Below are positions 1 to 7,489 of a stretch of DNA of 21,854 nucleotides, in pieces. The translations under genes were made by a program, and so were the position numbers. Positions within the stretch are counted from its first letter, which is position 1, and the number at the start of each line of letters is the position of its first letter. The stretch covers positions 1 through 21,854 of the forward strand of contig SZPM01000030.1 in the NCBI GenBank assembly GCA_030263715.1. The letters run 5' to 3'. The notes below the pieces were generated by a model. It did no database searches, had not been told where the DNA came from, and saw only the letters and a program-made list of their open reading frames with translations. This stretch comes from ATM1 sp003577165 (GTDB lineage: Bacteria; Armatimonadota; Fimbriimonadia; Fimbriimonadales; ATM1).

Positions 1-42
1 GAGTCCGAAGTCCGCGCCTTCTGGCGCTCGTTCCGAGGCGAC
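1..42 (+). repeat. 42-bp direct repeat, copy 1 (3' end of upstream paralogue)
   Basis: This is identical base for base to positions 1159-1200. The match stops at position 43 (ggatga here, tgatcg in the second copy). Its left limit cannot be seen because the window begins inside it. Confidence 0.9.
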
Positions 43-48
43 GGATGA
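1..48 (+). CDS. C-terminal tail of a paralogue of the next gene (cut by window edge)
   Basis: Frame 1 reads ESEVRAFWRSFRGDG and then a TGA stop at 46-48. The first 14 residues are identical to the last 14 residues of the complete gene at 70-1203. The 42 bases encoding them are also identical, including every synonymous position. This is best read as the end of a tandemly arranged paralogue whose body lies left of the window. The stop is 21 bases before the ATG of the next gene, so the two are probably co-transcribed. No function can be assigned from the tail alone. An isolated duplicated fragment is possible, but the open frame with a clean stop favours a real gene. Confidence 0.6.
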   Translation, partial: ESEVRAFWRSFRGDG

Positions 49-69
49 CGATCGGATGAGGCAAGACTA

Positions 70-1203
70 ATGCACGGGAAGCGACTCTATAAGTTGTACC
101 TCGCCGGACTGATTGCGACAGCATTCCTCGCGCCGAGAACCAACGCGGGCGACCACAACTACGACCTCTCGCGGTGCGACTTCCTCGCTGTCGTGAAGAT
201 CATTGGCAATGCAGGCGAGTACTCGTTTGGGCCTCAGGGCTACGAGACCTACGTCAGGAGGGTAAACGCAGAAGTCGTTCTTGCGCTTCACGGCGACAGG
301 AATCGAACGATGGTGCAATTCGTTGGATCGGAAGGCCCGTCTCCGACCGGCGAGTTCAACAGCCGGTTCGCCCCAGGCGAACTCCGCCTGTGCGCAGCGC
401 TCGCTCCCGACGCGAATCTGAGGGCGTGGCGGATCGAGGAACAGTACGTCCAACTTGAGAACCAGGATCAGTTGTACATCCTTGATCCCTCCTTGATTGC
501 GGAGTCCTGGAATTTCATCCGCCTTCCATCCGGCGACTACACCGTCATGGGAGAAACGAAAGTGGAGAAGTGGGCCGGAGTTCTCTTTCAATCCATGGCG
601 GCAACGCGAACTACGAATCTGCTTCGTAACGCCCTTGAGGTCGGTCCAACATACCTGCCAAAGCCCCCCCCTGCAAACCCCTGGGAGTACGAGTTCGTAG
701 GAGGTCGTAACGCTTACAGGCAGGAGGGGCCCACGTACGGAGCCTTCTTCGGGAGAGAACTCTTGCCCATGGTACTTCAGGCCTTTGCAGATGATCCCGT
801 AACCCGTGTAAGATTTCTGAGCCTTGCGATTGGCTATGGAAATGCGCATCTCATTGAGCAGTGGCGCAGGGAACTTCTCGCGTTCAGTCGTAGCGATCCA
901 CAGCCCGGCGTGGCGCGGGAACTGAGAATCGGCGGCCTGGATCCTGCTTTCCAGAAGCCACTTCTGAGTTCCCGATCCGCTTCCGTTCGCTGGGGCTGCG
1001 TCGCCGCAGCGGACAAACCCGATTGGCAGCTCATCAGACGACTGGTGGACGATCCCGTCGCAGAGGTCCGAGTGAAGGCGATTGAGTGGTTCGAGATCAA
1101 GTTCCCTTCAGCAGGCGCACCGGAGAGGAATTACACTCGCGAAGGCGTCTGGACGAACGAGTCCGAAGTCCGCGCCTTCTGGCGCTCGTTCCGAGGCGAC
1201 TGA
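70..1203 (+). CDS. Secreted HEAT-repeat-like hypothetical protein, member of a tandem pair
   Basis: I do not recognise this 377-residue protein. A positively charged start followed by the hydrophobic stretch LAGLIATAFLA and an Ala-rich segment looks like a signal peptide cleaved near residue 26, so it is likely exported. Residues 27-200 form a mixed domain with no motif I can name; it speaks of a CDFLAVVKI strand and a Pro-rich linker near 198-205. Residues about 230-350 contain two or three helical stretches with the HEAT-like pattern DDPVTRVRFLSLA and DDPVAEVRVKAIEWFE, which suggests a protein-protein interaction scaffold. The ATG at 70 has GAGG at 58-61, a well-spaced Shine-Dalgarno sequence. 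The upstream paralogue ends 21 bases earlier. The last 14 codons are shared exactly with it. Function is unknown. Confidence 0.75.
   Translation: MHGKRLYKLYLAGLIATAFLAPRTNAGDHNYDLSRCDFLAVVKIIGNAGEYSFGPQGYETYVRRVNAEVVLALHGDRNRTMVQFVGSEGPSPTGEFNSRFAPGELRLCAALAPDANLRAWRIEEQYVQLENQDQLYILDPSLIAESWNFIRLPSGDYTVMGETKVEKWAGVLFQSMAATRTTNLLRNALEVGPTYLPKPPPANPWEYEFVGGRNAYRQEGPTYGAFFGRELLPMVLQAFADDPVTRVRFLSLAIGYGNAHLIEQWRRELLAFSRSDPQPGVARELRIGGLDPAFQKPLLSSRSASVRWGCVAAADKPDWQLIRRLVDDPVAEVRVKAIEWFEIKFPSAGAPERNYTREGVWTNESEVRAFWRSFRGD
1159..1200 (+). repeat. 42-bp direct repeat, copy 2 (3' end of the complete paralogue)
   Basis: This is an exact copy of positions 1-42, encoding ESEVRAFWRSFRGD at the end of the 70-1203 gene. 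It lies 1158 bp from copy 1, about one gene length. That spacing fits tandem gene duplication or local gene conversion rather than a dispersed repeat. Confidence 0.9.
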
Positions 1204-1273
1204 TCGCAGTCGGGTGGCCTTGTAGTGCGCAATGGCTCAGTCGGGTGGCAGCGGTAAGCAAATCGCGACAGCA

Positions 1274-2821
1274 TCAGTGCCGGAAGTGGCGCGCGGACGT
1301 GAAGACCATCGCGAGGCCGGCCTCGTCCGCCGCCGCGATGACTTCCGCGTCGCGCTTCGATCCACCGGGCTGTACGACCGCCGCCACGCCTGCGGACGCC
1401 GCCTCCAGAATGCTGTCCGCGAACGGAAAGAACGCATCGCTCGCTAAGACCGCTCCGCGAGCCGACTCGCCCGCCTGTCCGAGCGCGAGCCGCACAGACT
1501 GCACCCGATTCGACTGCCCCGCCCCCACCCCCAGAAGCGACTTTGGAGAACACACCACGATCGCATTCGACTTCACGTGCTTGACGACCGTCCACGCGCC
1601 TCTCATCGCAGGCTCCAATGCGCGCTCGGGCCGTGATCGCGTCACCACCTTCCACTCCGATGTCTTCGGCTCCACGTCTGCGGATTGCACGAGCGCGGCC
1701 CCTCTGAGACCGCGAATCGAAGTGAACGAACCGCGCGGGGGGGCGCCCGCCGCGAGAATGCGCACGTCTTGTCCCCACCCCGACCTCTCTCGAAACACAG
1801 CGACCGCTTCGTCCGATGCCGCCGAGCAGATGACCACCTCGAAGAAGTTTCCCTTCTCCGCAATCACCTCGGCGGTGGACCTCTCGAGTTCGCCGGGCAC
1901 GGCGACGATTCCGCCGAAAGCCGAAACCGGATCGGCCTCCCTCGCAAGTCGGAACGATTCGCGCGGGTCGCCGGCCCACGCCGCGCCGCACGGATTGCCG
2001 TGCTTGATGATCGCGACGGGACGGATGAGGCTTTCAAAGGAATAGAAGAGATCGGAAGCGAGTTCCCAGGCTGCCTCCGCATCGAGGATGTTGTTGTAAC
2101 TCAACTCCTTGCCCCAGAGTTGGTTCGCCGACGCGACCCCACGCTGCTCGAACGGGCGAACGTAGAGCGCCGCGGATTGGTGAGGGTTCTCTCCATAGCG
2201 CAAACTCTGGCGAAGCCGGTACGGAACCGTAAGAGTCGGCGGCGCATCCGTGGGCTCGTCGCTGAGATATTCTGCGATCAGCGCGTCGTAAAAGGCCGTG
2301 TGGCGGAACGCCTTCGCCCGCAGCGACTCTCGAATCGAATCATCGCCGGAGCGGATCGCTTCGAGAACGCGAGGGTAGTCTTCTGGATCGGTGACGACGA
2401 ACACCGACATCGCGTTCTTCGCCGCGGCGCGAATCATCGCCGGGCCGCCGATGTCGATGTTCTCGATCGCTTCGTCAGGCGGCGAACCGCGAAGCACGGT
2501 CTGCTCGAAAGGATAGAGGTTGACCGCAAGCACCCGAATCGGCCGGATGTTCAGTTCGTCCATCTCCTCCTGGTGCTTCGCATCCTCCGGCCGTGCGAGC
2601 AGCCCGCCGTGGATGCGAGGGTGAAGCGTCTTCACTCGACCGTCGAGGATCTCCGGCATTCCTGTGTAGTAACTGACGCTCGTGACCTCGAAGCCCTGCT
2701 CGTCGAGGAGCCTGCCGGTTCCGCCGGTGCTGATCAACTCGAATCCGGCATCGAGAAGCCCGCGGGCGAACTCGACGATTCCCGTTTTGTCGGTGACCGA
2801 AAGCAGCGCAAGGGGCTTCAT
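1274..2821 (-). CDS. purH: Bifunctional AICAR transformylase / IMP cyclohydrolase
   Basis: This enzyme catalyses the last two steps of de novo purine synthesis in the cytoplasm: formylation of AICAR with 10-formyl-THF, then ring closure to IMP. The N-terminal MGS-like cyclohydrolase domain is clear (LLSVTDKTGIVEFA at the start, GRVKTLHPRIHGG near 61-73). The transformylase domain shows SLRYGENPHQ (206-215), the catalytic Lys-His in IIKHGNPCG (K273, H274), LLGVGAGQSNRV and the C-terminal DAFFPF and VVQPGGSKRD segments. At 515 residues the length is normal for the family. The start ATG overlaps the pcp stop in an ATGA with no good ribosome site, so translation is probably coupled. The gene is last of three in its operon. 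It ends 70 bases from the convergent gene at 1203; I see no clear terminator there. Confidence 0.98.
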   Translation of the reverse strand: MKPLALLSVTDKTGIVEFARGLLDAGFELISTGGTGRLLDEQGFEVTSVSYYTGMPEILDGRVKTLHPRIHGGLLARPEDAKHQEEMDELNIRPIRVLAVNLYPFEQTVLRGSPPDEAIENIDIGGPAMIRAAAKNAMSVFVVTDPEDYPRVLEAIRSGDDSIRESLRAKAFRHTAFYDALIAEYLSDEPTDAPPTLTVPYRLRQSLRYGENPHQSAALYVRPFEQRGVASANQLWGKELSYNNILDAEAAWELASDLFYSFESLIRPVAIIKHGNPCGAAWAGDPRESFRLAREADPVSAFGGIVAVPGELERSTAEVIAEKGNFFEVVICSAASDEAVAVFRERSGWGQDVRILAAGAPPRGSFTSIRGLRGAALVQSADVEPKTSEWKVVTRSRPERALEPAMRGAWTVVKHVKSNAIVVCSPKSLLGVGAGQSNRVQSVRLALGQAGESARGAVLASDAFFPFADSILEAASAGVAAVVQPGGSKRDAEVIAAADEAGLAMVFTSARHFRH

Positions 2822-3348
2822 GTGGATTTCAGTTTCGAGGCGAGGGACGACACAGCGGCCAGTTGCTCACTTTCCGCGATGGTTTCGAAAGTCGGAACGT
2901 GCAGGAACCCGACCCGCACTCCTCGGAGTCGCGTCGCGCCGGCGAAGTACAAGTAATTGCAGAGGTAGTCGCCCGCAGATTCGGAGTTGACGAAGGGCCC
3001 CTTCGGCAACCGCATCCGATAAAAGAGCGCGCCGCGCACCTTCTTCGGCAAAGACTCGTCGATCTTCCGTTTTCCACGAACTTCGCCTTCGACATCCGGC
3101 TGATCCGACAGCACGTTTCGCGCGAAGCGCTCGATTCTCAGCCGGTCGCAGTTCGCGCAAACTCCGAGCATCAGCCACCGATCCCCGCTCTTCAGCCCGC
3201 AATCGCTCACGAAGTCGTCGACGGCCCGATACGACACAGGAAGAACGACGGATTCGAAGTCATTCAGCCGACGGACGATCGCTTCGCTCGGATTGACTTC
3301 GATTCGACCGAATGGCCCGAAGCCGGAGACGAGAAACCTCGGCATCAC
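2818..3348 (-). CDS. pcp: Pyrrolidone-carboxylate peptidase (family C15)
   Basis: This cysteine peptidase removes N-terminal pyroglutamate from peptides in the cytoplasm. The N-terminal VSGFGPFGRIEVNPSEA matches the family's FxPFGxxxxNPS signature. The catalytic triad can be placed as Glu73 (in RIERFARN), Cys130 (in SAGDYLCNYLYF) and His150 (in VGFLHVP). At 176 residues it is shorter than the usual 200-215, with the missing part mostly in the middle, but no catalytic element is lost. The first codon may be GTG (3346-3348), overlapping the upstream TGA as GTGA, or ATG (3343-3345), overlapping it by one base. The 3' end overlaps purH. Its pairing with purH is not an obvious pathway link. Confidence 0.9.
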   Translation of the reverse strand: MMPRFLVSGFGPFGRIEVNPSEAIVRRLNDFESVVLPVSYRAVDDFVSDCGLKSGDRWLMLGVCANCDRLRIERFARNVLSDQPDVEGEVRGKRKIDESLPKKVRGALFYRMRLPKGPFVNSESAGDYLCNYLYFAGATRLRGVRVGFLHVPTFETIAESEQLAAVSSLASKLKST

Positions 3349-4877
3349 CCCCCACCCACGTTCGGGGGCGGCGATTTCACCGTGACCTTAAGTTGTTTTT
3401 CGATAGAGACGCCCTGCGCGTCCGTCGCCTTGAGCGTAAACACCGTCGTCTCCGCTGCAATCCATTCGAAGTTCCCTCGCGCGTTGACGGTTCCGACGTT
3501 CGGCGTAATCTCCACGAGTTCTGCGTTCGACACCACCCATTCGATCTGAATTCTCGTCCCCGGGTCCACTTCCGCCGGAAGCGGCTGACCGTCCACTAAT
3601 GCGCGGAAGACCGACACGGCGGCCAGGCTCTTTTCTCTCACCGTGATCGTGATGGGACGGCTCCTTGTGGCTTCGCCGTCGGCGTTTTCCGCGACGAGCG
3701 TATAGGTGAAGTTGCCCGCGTTCGGCAGGCGCACCTCGAACTCTTCCAAGTTCGGCTCGAGTTGGGCGCCGAGCGGCTGCAGAAGTATCTTCTGCGCTCC
3801 TTTGACTTTGTATTTGAAGAGCACCGGCTCTCCGACCGCCGCTTGCCTCTTGTTCACCGAAAACTCGAGAATCTCCGCGGGGGGGACGATGGGGCGCTCG
3901 GTGACGATCACCGTCACCTCTTTCGGTGCGCTCTCCTCCCCATCGCGCACCGCGTACGCGCGGAAAGTCGTCGTCTGCTCCAGCGTGAACTGCTTGGAAT
4001 CGTTCGGCGGAACCTCTTCCGCAAGTTCGGGGTCCCCGTATCGGATGACGACCTTCTTCGCATTCGACGATGTCCAACTCAACTCGACGGGATCGCCTTT
4101 GTAAACCTGTTCGACGTTCGCCGCGAAGGACTCCATCGCGGGTGGTTTCGGTCGAACCGAAATCCAGACTGCGATGAGGATGACGGCCAACAGCGCTGCC
4201 ACCAAAGCGATCGGCGACAGGATCGCTTTGCGCTCGAGTTGGCCTTGTGCGTTCGCCACGGTGCGTGGGTCCTCCGTGCTTCTTGCGGAAACGGCGAACG
4301 AAAAGAGACGCGTGGAACTAAGGAGGGGAAACTGATTCGGCTGCACGTACATCAGCACGCGCTTTTCCTGGCCGGGAGCGAGAATGACGCGCTCGTGCTC
4401 GAACGTGTAGGAGCAGGCGTCTTCCGGGTCGCTTGCAAAGAGTTGGAGTTTCTCCTCGGTGTTCCCCATGTTGATCGTGTAGACCGAGAAGGACGTCTGC
4501 TTCTTGAAGGGAGACACTGCCAGCCGCTTCGGCTCTACCTCCGCGCTGATGAGCCGGAATTGCTCGACTTCGAGCACAGCCTGTGCTTCGACCTTCTCTC
4601 CGCTCTCCATCGAACGCACCTGCACGACGAACGGATAGGTTCCGGCCTTGCTTTCCGCAGTGCGCGGCGGCTTGATGATGATCTTGTGGGAACTCTCGCT
4701 TCCTGCACCGAGCGTGAAGGCCGGCACGGGAATCGCCACCCACTCATGATCCAGCCCGCTAATCTCGAGTTCGTATCGGTCTGCGGATTCCCCTCGGTTG
4801 GCGACGTGAACCGTAAGGGTGTAAGAACTGCCCGGCTCGACGGCGAATTGGTCTTTGGCCAGGCTGAGATAGACCAT
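3345..4877 (-). CDS. Membrane protein with CARDB/Ig-like domains on both sides of one TM segment
   Basis: A 510-residue protein of beta-rich repeats. Residues 1-105 resemble a CARDB-type domain (YTLTVHVANRGESADRYELEI), and residues 106-205 a second such domain. A single strong membrane segment lies at about 221-241 (SPIALVAALLAVILIAVWIS). Three further Ig-like domains follow, at roughly 250-335, 338-418 and 420-505, ending in a Gly/Pro-rich tail. There is no N-terminal signal peptide, so which half is outside is uncertain. The domains suggest adhesion or scaffolding; I cannot name a substrate. It is first of a three-gene operon with pcp and purH (four-base overlap at 3345-3348). A TATAAT box lies 11 bases upstream of the ATG, so the message may be nearly leaderless. 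Confidence 0.75.
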   Translation of the reverse strand: MVYLSLAKDQFAVEPGSSYTLTVHVANRGESADRYELEISGLDHEWVAIPVPAFTLGAGSESSHKIIIKPPRTAESKAGTYPFVVQVRSMESGEKVEAQAVLEVEQFRLISAEVEPKRLAVSPFKKQTSFSVYTINMGNTEEKLQLFASDPEDACSYTFEHERVILAPGQEKRVLMYVQPNQFPLLSSTRLFSFAVSARSTEDPRTVANAQGQLERKAILSPIALVAALLAVILIAVWISVRPKPPAMESFAANVEQVYKGDPVELSWTSSNAKKVVIRYGDPELAEEVPPNDSKQFTLEQTTTFRAYAVRDGEESAPKEVTVIVTERPIVPPAEILEFSVNKRQAAVGEPVLFKYKVKGAQKILLQPLGAQLEPNLEEFEVRLPNAGNFTYTLVAENADGEATRSRPITITVREKSLAAVSVFRALVDGQPLPAEVDPGTRIQIEWVVSNAELVEITPNVGTVNARGNFEWIAAETTVFTLKATDAQGVSIEKQLKVTVKSPPPNVGGG

Positions 4878-4888
4878 GTTCGGCCGAG

Positions 4889-4894
4889 ATTATA
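4889..4894 (-). promoter_or_regulatory. -10 box TATAAT before the Ig-protein/pcp/purH operon
   Basis: This is a perfect TATAAT on the minus strand with 11 bases between it and the ATG at 4877. Transcription starting 6-7 bases downstream would leave a leader of only about five bases. No recognisable TTGACA lies 16-18 bases upstream. Confidence 0.6.
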
Positions 4895-4937
4895 ACCCTT
4901 GCCCCCTCCGCGCGACGACCGCCTCGCCAATCGACCC

Positions 4938-4970
4938 AAAAAGACGAAGACGACGCCGTCGCGTCGTCTT
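4938..4970 (-). terminator. Probable intrinsic terminator of the redoxin gene
   Basis: A perfect 9-bp stem (AAGACGACG at 4947-4955 paired with CGTCGTCTT at 4962-4970) encloses a 6-base loop. Reading on the minus strand, the hairpin is followed by CGTCTTTTT. It lies about 45 bases beyond the redoxin stop and upstream of the TATAAT of the next operon, separating the two minus-strand units. Confidence 0.6.
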
Positions 4971-4983
4971 TCGCTATTTCGGG

Positions 4984-5000
4984 GCTCCCGAACCGGGAGC
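4984..5000. repeat. Short inverted repeat after the redoxin stop codon
   Basis: GCTCCCG and CGGGAGC form a perfect 7-bp stem with a three-base AAC loop, 14 bases beyond the redoxin stop. There is no T-tract directly after it on either strand. It may be a 3' stabilising hairpin working with the terminator-like hairpin at 4947-4970. Confidence 0.4.
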
Positions 5001-5014
5001 GTGAATTAGATACT

Positions 5015-5629
5015 TCAGCCGGCTTCGACTTGCGTCGGCGCGCCCTTCAGGTCCAGGGCGACAGCCGACTTGCCGAGCGCCCTGGCCGAGAGGCTGCCGA
5101 GTTCCTGGACGTAGCCTCGAGACCAGCCGTCCCAACTCTTCACGATCTTCCCACCCTTACCGATGAGCACGCTCGTCGGGCCGCGCTCGACTCCGTATGC
5201 CTCGATGACCTTGTACTTGCCGTCCGCGAGGATAGGAAAAGCGGGCTTGTGGGACTTGATCCATCCGGCCGGGTTGTCCGAGTTGATGACTCCGACGACC
5301 TGGAGGCCGAGCGCCTTGTATGCGGTAGCGAGACGGTTGTAGTAGGGGGTCGCCGCGTCGGTCACCGGACAAGACTCCGCGATGAAGTAAACGAACACAG
5401 GCGAGGTCTTCGTCGCGGCGCTGAGGCTGAAAGCAGCGCCGTTGGAGAGCTTGCCCGAGAAGTTGGGGGCGGCCTTGCCGGCGGGCACTAGTTCCGTGAC
5501 CGCCTCCGGCGCAGGCGAACCCGTCGTCTCCGGGTCCACCACCACCCGGTCGGCGAAACTGGTTGAAATCCTCGATACGCCCCACGCGGCGGCTCCGATG
5601 AGCGCCAGGGCGAAAGCCGTTCCCTTCAT
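5015..5629 (-). CDS. Exported or membrane-anchored redoxin (AhpC/TSA, thioredoxin-fold) protein
   Basis: The start MKGTAFALALIGAAAWGVS is a signal peptide or anchor, followed by an acidic/Pro linker and a thioredoxin-like fold from about residue 50. GKAAPNFSGKLSNGAAFSLS matches the redoxin N-terminal strand. The active-site region FVYFIAESCPVTDAATPYY has one cysteine (C87 from this start) and no CXXC, so it resembles the single-Cys 'ECPxx' redoxins rather than TlpA-type thiol-disulfide reductases. GPTSVLIGKGGKIV carries the cis-Pro region. It likely reduces peroxides or thiols outside the cytoplasm; the substrate is unknown. Two in-frame ATGs occur, at 5635 and 5629. I prefer 5629 because the CATAAT box at 5637-5642 then sits seven bases upstream, as before other genes here. 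Confidence 0.8.
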   Translation of the reverse strand: MKGTAFALALIGAAAWGVSRISTSFADRVVVDPETTGSPAPEAVTELVPAGKAAPNFSGKLSNGAAFSLSAATKTSPVFVYFIAESCPVTDAATPYYNRLATAYKALGLQVVGVINSDNPAGWIKSHKPAFPILADGKYKVIEAYGVERGPTSVLIGKGGKIVKSWDGWSRGYVQELGSLSARALGKSAVALDLKGAPTQVEAG

Positions 5630-5636
5630 ATGCATG

Positions 5637-5642
5637 ATTATG
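5637..5642 (-). promoter_or_regulatory. -10-like box CATAAT before the redoxin gene
   Basis: CATAAT on the minus strand lies seven bases before the ATG at 5629, compatible with a leaderless message. It ends only one base before the alternative ATG at 5635, which would then lie upstream of the expected transcription start. Confidence 0.4.
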
Positions 5643-5689
5643 GTTACGAATCTTGGTTTAGTTTCGCTCCCGCGATCACGGCAGCCAGG

Positions 5690-5695
5690 TAGATT
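5690..5695 (+). promoter_or_regulatory. -10 box TAGATT before the FAD oxidoreductase gene
   Basis: TAGATT is followed by nine bases and then the ATG at 5705. The 69-base gap to the divergent redoxin gene holds both genes' -10 candidates. No Shine-Dalgarno sequence is present, which fits a leaderless transcript. No convincing -35 box is seen. Confidence 0.5.
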
Positions 5696-5704
5696 CCGCC
5701 GCGA

Positions 5705-6694
5705 ATGCGAGTCGGGATCGTCGGTGGCGGCATTTCGGGGCTGGCCGCCGCCTACACGCTCAGGAAGGAAGGGGTCGAATCGGTCCTGTTCGAGGCGGAA
5801 GACCGCCTCGGCGGGCGTCTGGAGAGCGCCAAGTTCTTCGATTCCGTCGTAGACCTCGGAGCGCAGACCCTGACACCTCGGGGATTGGCCATGGAGTCCG
5901 CCCTACAGGAGGCCGACGGCCGCGGCGAACTGTACAGGATCCCGAAGCCCCTCTACCTCTTCGACCAGGGACGCGCGATGCCGGGCTCCCCGGAGAGGAA
6001 CGCTCAGCCTCGCTACACCTTCCGGTCGGGCATCCAGAGTTTCGCCGAATCGCTCGCGCAGGCGGCGGACGTGCGCCTCGGCGTGAAGGTCGACAAAGTC
6101 GTAAAGCGGGCCGACGGCTTTGAGGTGGCAGGCGAAGTGTTCGACGTCGTGATCCTCACCCCGCCGCTTCCGCTGACGCGCACCATTCTCGCGGCGTCGG
6201 GAGTGCCTCGAAACTTGGGGGCTTTCAGTTATCGTCCCTGCCTTTCGGTCGCCCTCGGATACGACCGAGTTCTTCCGCCACCGCCCTACTACGCTCTTCT
6301 GAGCGCGAACCGCATGTCGCCCCTCATCTGGGCGACCATCGTGAACGAACTCTGCCCCGGCCGAGTCCCGGAGGGCAAGACGGTCTTCGTCGCACAGATG
6401 GGGCCAGAGCACAGCCGAACCCACTTCGGGGCGGAAGAAGAGAGAGTGGCGCACGGCGCCGCCTCCTGCTTGGCGCGGGTCATCGGCACCGAGTGGTCGC
6501 GCCCCGACGCCTACCTCGTGCGGCGGTGGCTCTATTCCCAGCCGGAGCGGGTCTCCCTGTTCGACAGTCTGAACCCGCCCGAATCGAGGGTGATCATCGC
6601 CGGGGATGGCACGCTGGCAGGGCGCGCCGAGAACGCCTACGAGACGGGTGTTCGCGCGGCAGCGCGAGCCGCCGCCCTCGCTGCGGAAGCGTAG
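5705..6694 (+). CDS. FAD-dependent amine-oxidase/renalase-like oxidoreductase
   Basis: A 329-residue soluble flavoenzyme. MRVGIVGGGISGLAAAYTLR is the GxGxxG dinucleotide-binding fold and LFEAEDRLGGRLES is the second FAD signature (acidic residue plus RxGGR) of the amine oxidase/protoporphyrinogen oxidase/renalase group. Near the C-terminus VIIAGDGTLAGRAENAYETGVRAA is the characteristic GD...E.A..SG-type FAD motif. The protein is shorter than classical amine oxidases (about 450 residues) and close to the renalase-like length of about 330. It has no signal peptide. The substrate cannot be told from sequence; NAD(P)H isomer repair, desaturation or amine oxidation are all possible. It precedes the CofE-like gene by 77 bases in the same direction, but each has its own -10 box. 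Confidence 0.85.
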   Translation: MRVGIVGGGISGLAAAYTLRKEGVESVLFEAEDRLGGRLESAKFFDSVVDLGAQTLTPRGLAMESALQEADGRGELYRIPKPLYLFDQGRAMPGSPERNAQPRYTFRSGIQSFAESLAQAADVRLGVKVDKVVKRADGFEVAGEVFDVVILTPPLPLTRTILAASGVPRNLGAFSYRPCLSVALGYDRVLPPPPYYALLSANRMSPLIWATIVNELCPGRVPEGKTVFVAQMGPEHSRTHFGAEEERVAHGAASCLARVIGTEWSRPDAYLVRRWLYSQPERVSLFDSLNPPESRVIIAGDGTLAGRAENAYETGVRAAARAAALAAEA

Positions 6695-6756
6695 CCGCTC
6701 CGTTGCATCTCTTACGACGCGCGCGGCCGAACAAGGGCCACGGCTCGGGTCTGCGG

Positions 6757-6762
6757 TAGCAT
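6757..6762 (+). promoter_or_regulatory. -10 box TAGCAT before the CofE-like gene
   Basis: TAGCAT is followed by nine bases and the ATG at 6772, the same spacing as the TAGATT box before the 5705 gene. No Shine-Dalgarno sequence is visible. Confidence 0.5.
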
Positions 6763-6771
6763 CCTTCGCCG

Positions 6772-7479
6772 ATGGCAGCCACGAAGGCGCCGGAGATTTC
6801 CGTCGACGGCAGGCGGTTCCTGCGCATCCCGATCCGAACCCACCTGCTGACGTCGGCGGATGATCTTGGGGCGGTGTGTCTCGAGGCCGCTGCGCCTCAT
6901 GCGGAGCCAGGAGACGTGCTCTTCGTAAGCCACAAAGCCATCTCCATCACTCAGGGAAGGACGAGGCGGGCTTCCGAGGTGAAACCAAGCCGACTTGCAC
7001 GGTTTCTCAGCCGCTTCGTCACTCGCACGCCGCACGGCATCGGCATCGGCAGTCCCGAGTCCATGCAGTGCGCCATCGACGACTGCGGCGCAGCGCGCAT
7101 TTTGCTTGCGGCGTTCGTCAGCGCTCTCGGCAAACTGGTCGGGAGGCGTGGGGACTTCTATCGCGTCGCTGGACCGAGGGCCGCCAACATCGACGCCGCC
7201 GGCACATCTCCGGTGAACCCGGGACTCATCGTGCTCGCGCCCCTCGACCCGGAGGGAGCGGCAGAGGAACTCGCCTCGAGAGTCGGCTTGCCCGTCGCCA
7301 TCGTGGACGCGAACGACCTGGGAGTTTCGATCCTGGGGGCGTCGAAAGGAGTGGATCGCGATCTCATCGTGCGCGCGCTGTCGGACAACCCCCTCGGCCA
7401 GGGGGATCAGATGACTCCGATCGGCCTTCTGAGGCAAGCGCCGAACATCGCCAACACGGAAGCGGCGACACCCGTCTAA
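6772..7479 (+). CDS. CofE-like ligase (coenzyme F420-0:L-glutamate ligase family)
   Basis: A 235-residue protein. The start RIPIRTHLLTSADDLGAVCLE, then EPGDVLFVSHKAISITQGR, follows the CofE pattern of 'IPV.TPLI..GDDL ... DGDILVIA.K.VS..QGR'. The second half has RVAGPRAANIDAAGTSPVNPG, VAIVDANDLG and a DNPLGQGDQMTPIGLLR stretch typical of CofE-like proteins. In the characterised family, CofE adds gamma-linked glutamates to F420-0 using GTP. Many bacteria carry homologues of unproven role. No other F420 gene is in the window, so F420 function is inference. The upstream FAD enzyme could be a redox partner but is not an F420 protein by motif. Confidence 0.75.
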   Translation: MAATKAPEISVDGRRFLRIPIRTHLLTSADDLGAVCLEAAAPHAEPGDVLFVSHKAISITQGRTRRASEVKPSRLARFLSRFVTRTPHGIGIGSPESMQCAIDDCGAARILLAAFVSALGKLVGRRGDFYRVAGPRAANIDAAGTSPVNPGLIVLAPLDPEGAAEELASRVGLPVAIVDANDLGVSILGASKGVDRDLIVRALSDNPLGQGDQMTPIGLLRQAPNIANTEAATPV

Positions 7480-7482
7480 CCT
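7477..7482 (+). promoter_or_regulatory. -10 box TAACCT built on the cofE-like stop codon
   Basis: TAACCT fits TANNNT and lies seven bases before the ATG at 7490. Its first three bases are the TAA stop of the previous gene. Read-through from the CofE-like gene is an alternative way to express the downstream pair. Confidence 0.35.
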
Positions 7483-7489
7483 AAGACCC

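Noticed and set aside
1204..1273. Possible terminator or RNA in the convergent gap after the first gene
   Set aside because: I found no stable hairpin with a T-tract and no tRNA-like structure in these 70 bases.
1685..2956. A 423-codon plus-strand open frame opposite purH and pcp
   Set aside because: It is antisense to two unmistakable genes, has low-complexity Arg/Glu-rich translation and no start signals.
3762..4895. A 377-codon plus-strand open frame opposite the Ig-like protein gene
   Set aside because: No domain pattern, and the opposing frame has clear repeated beta-domain structure and a membrane segment.
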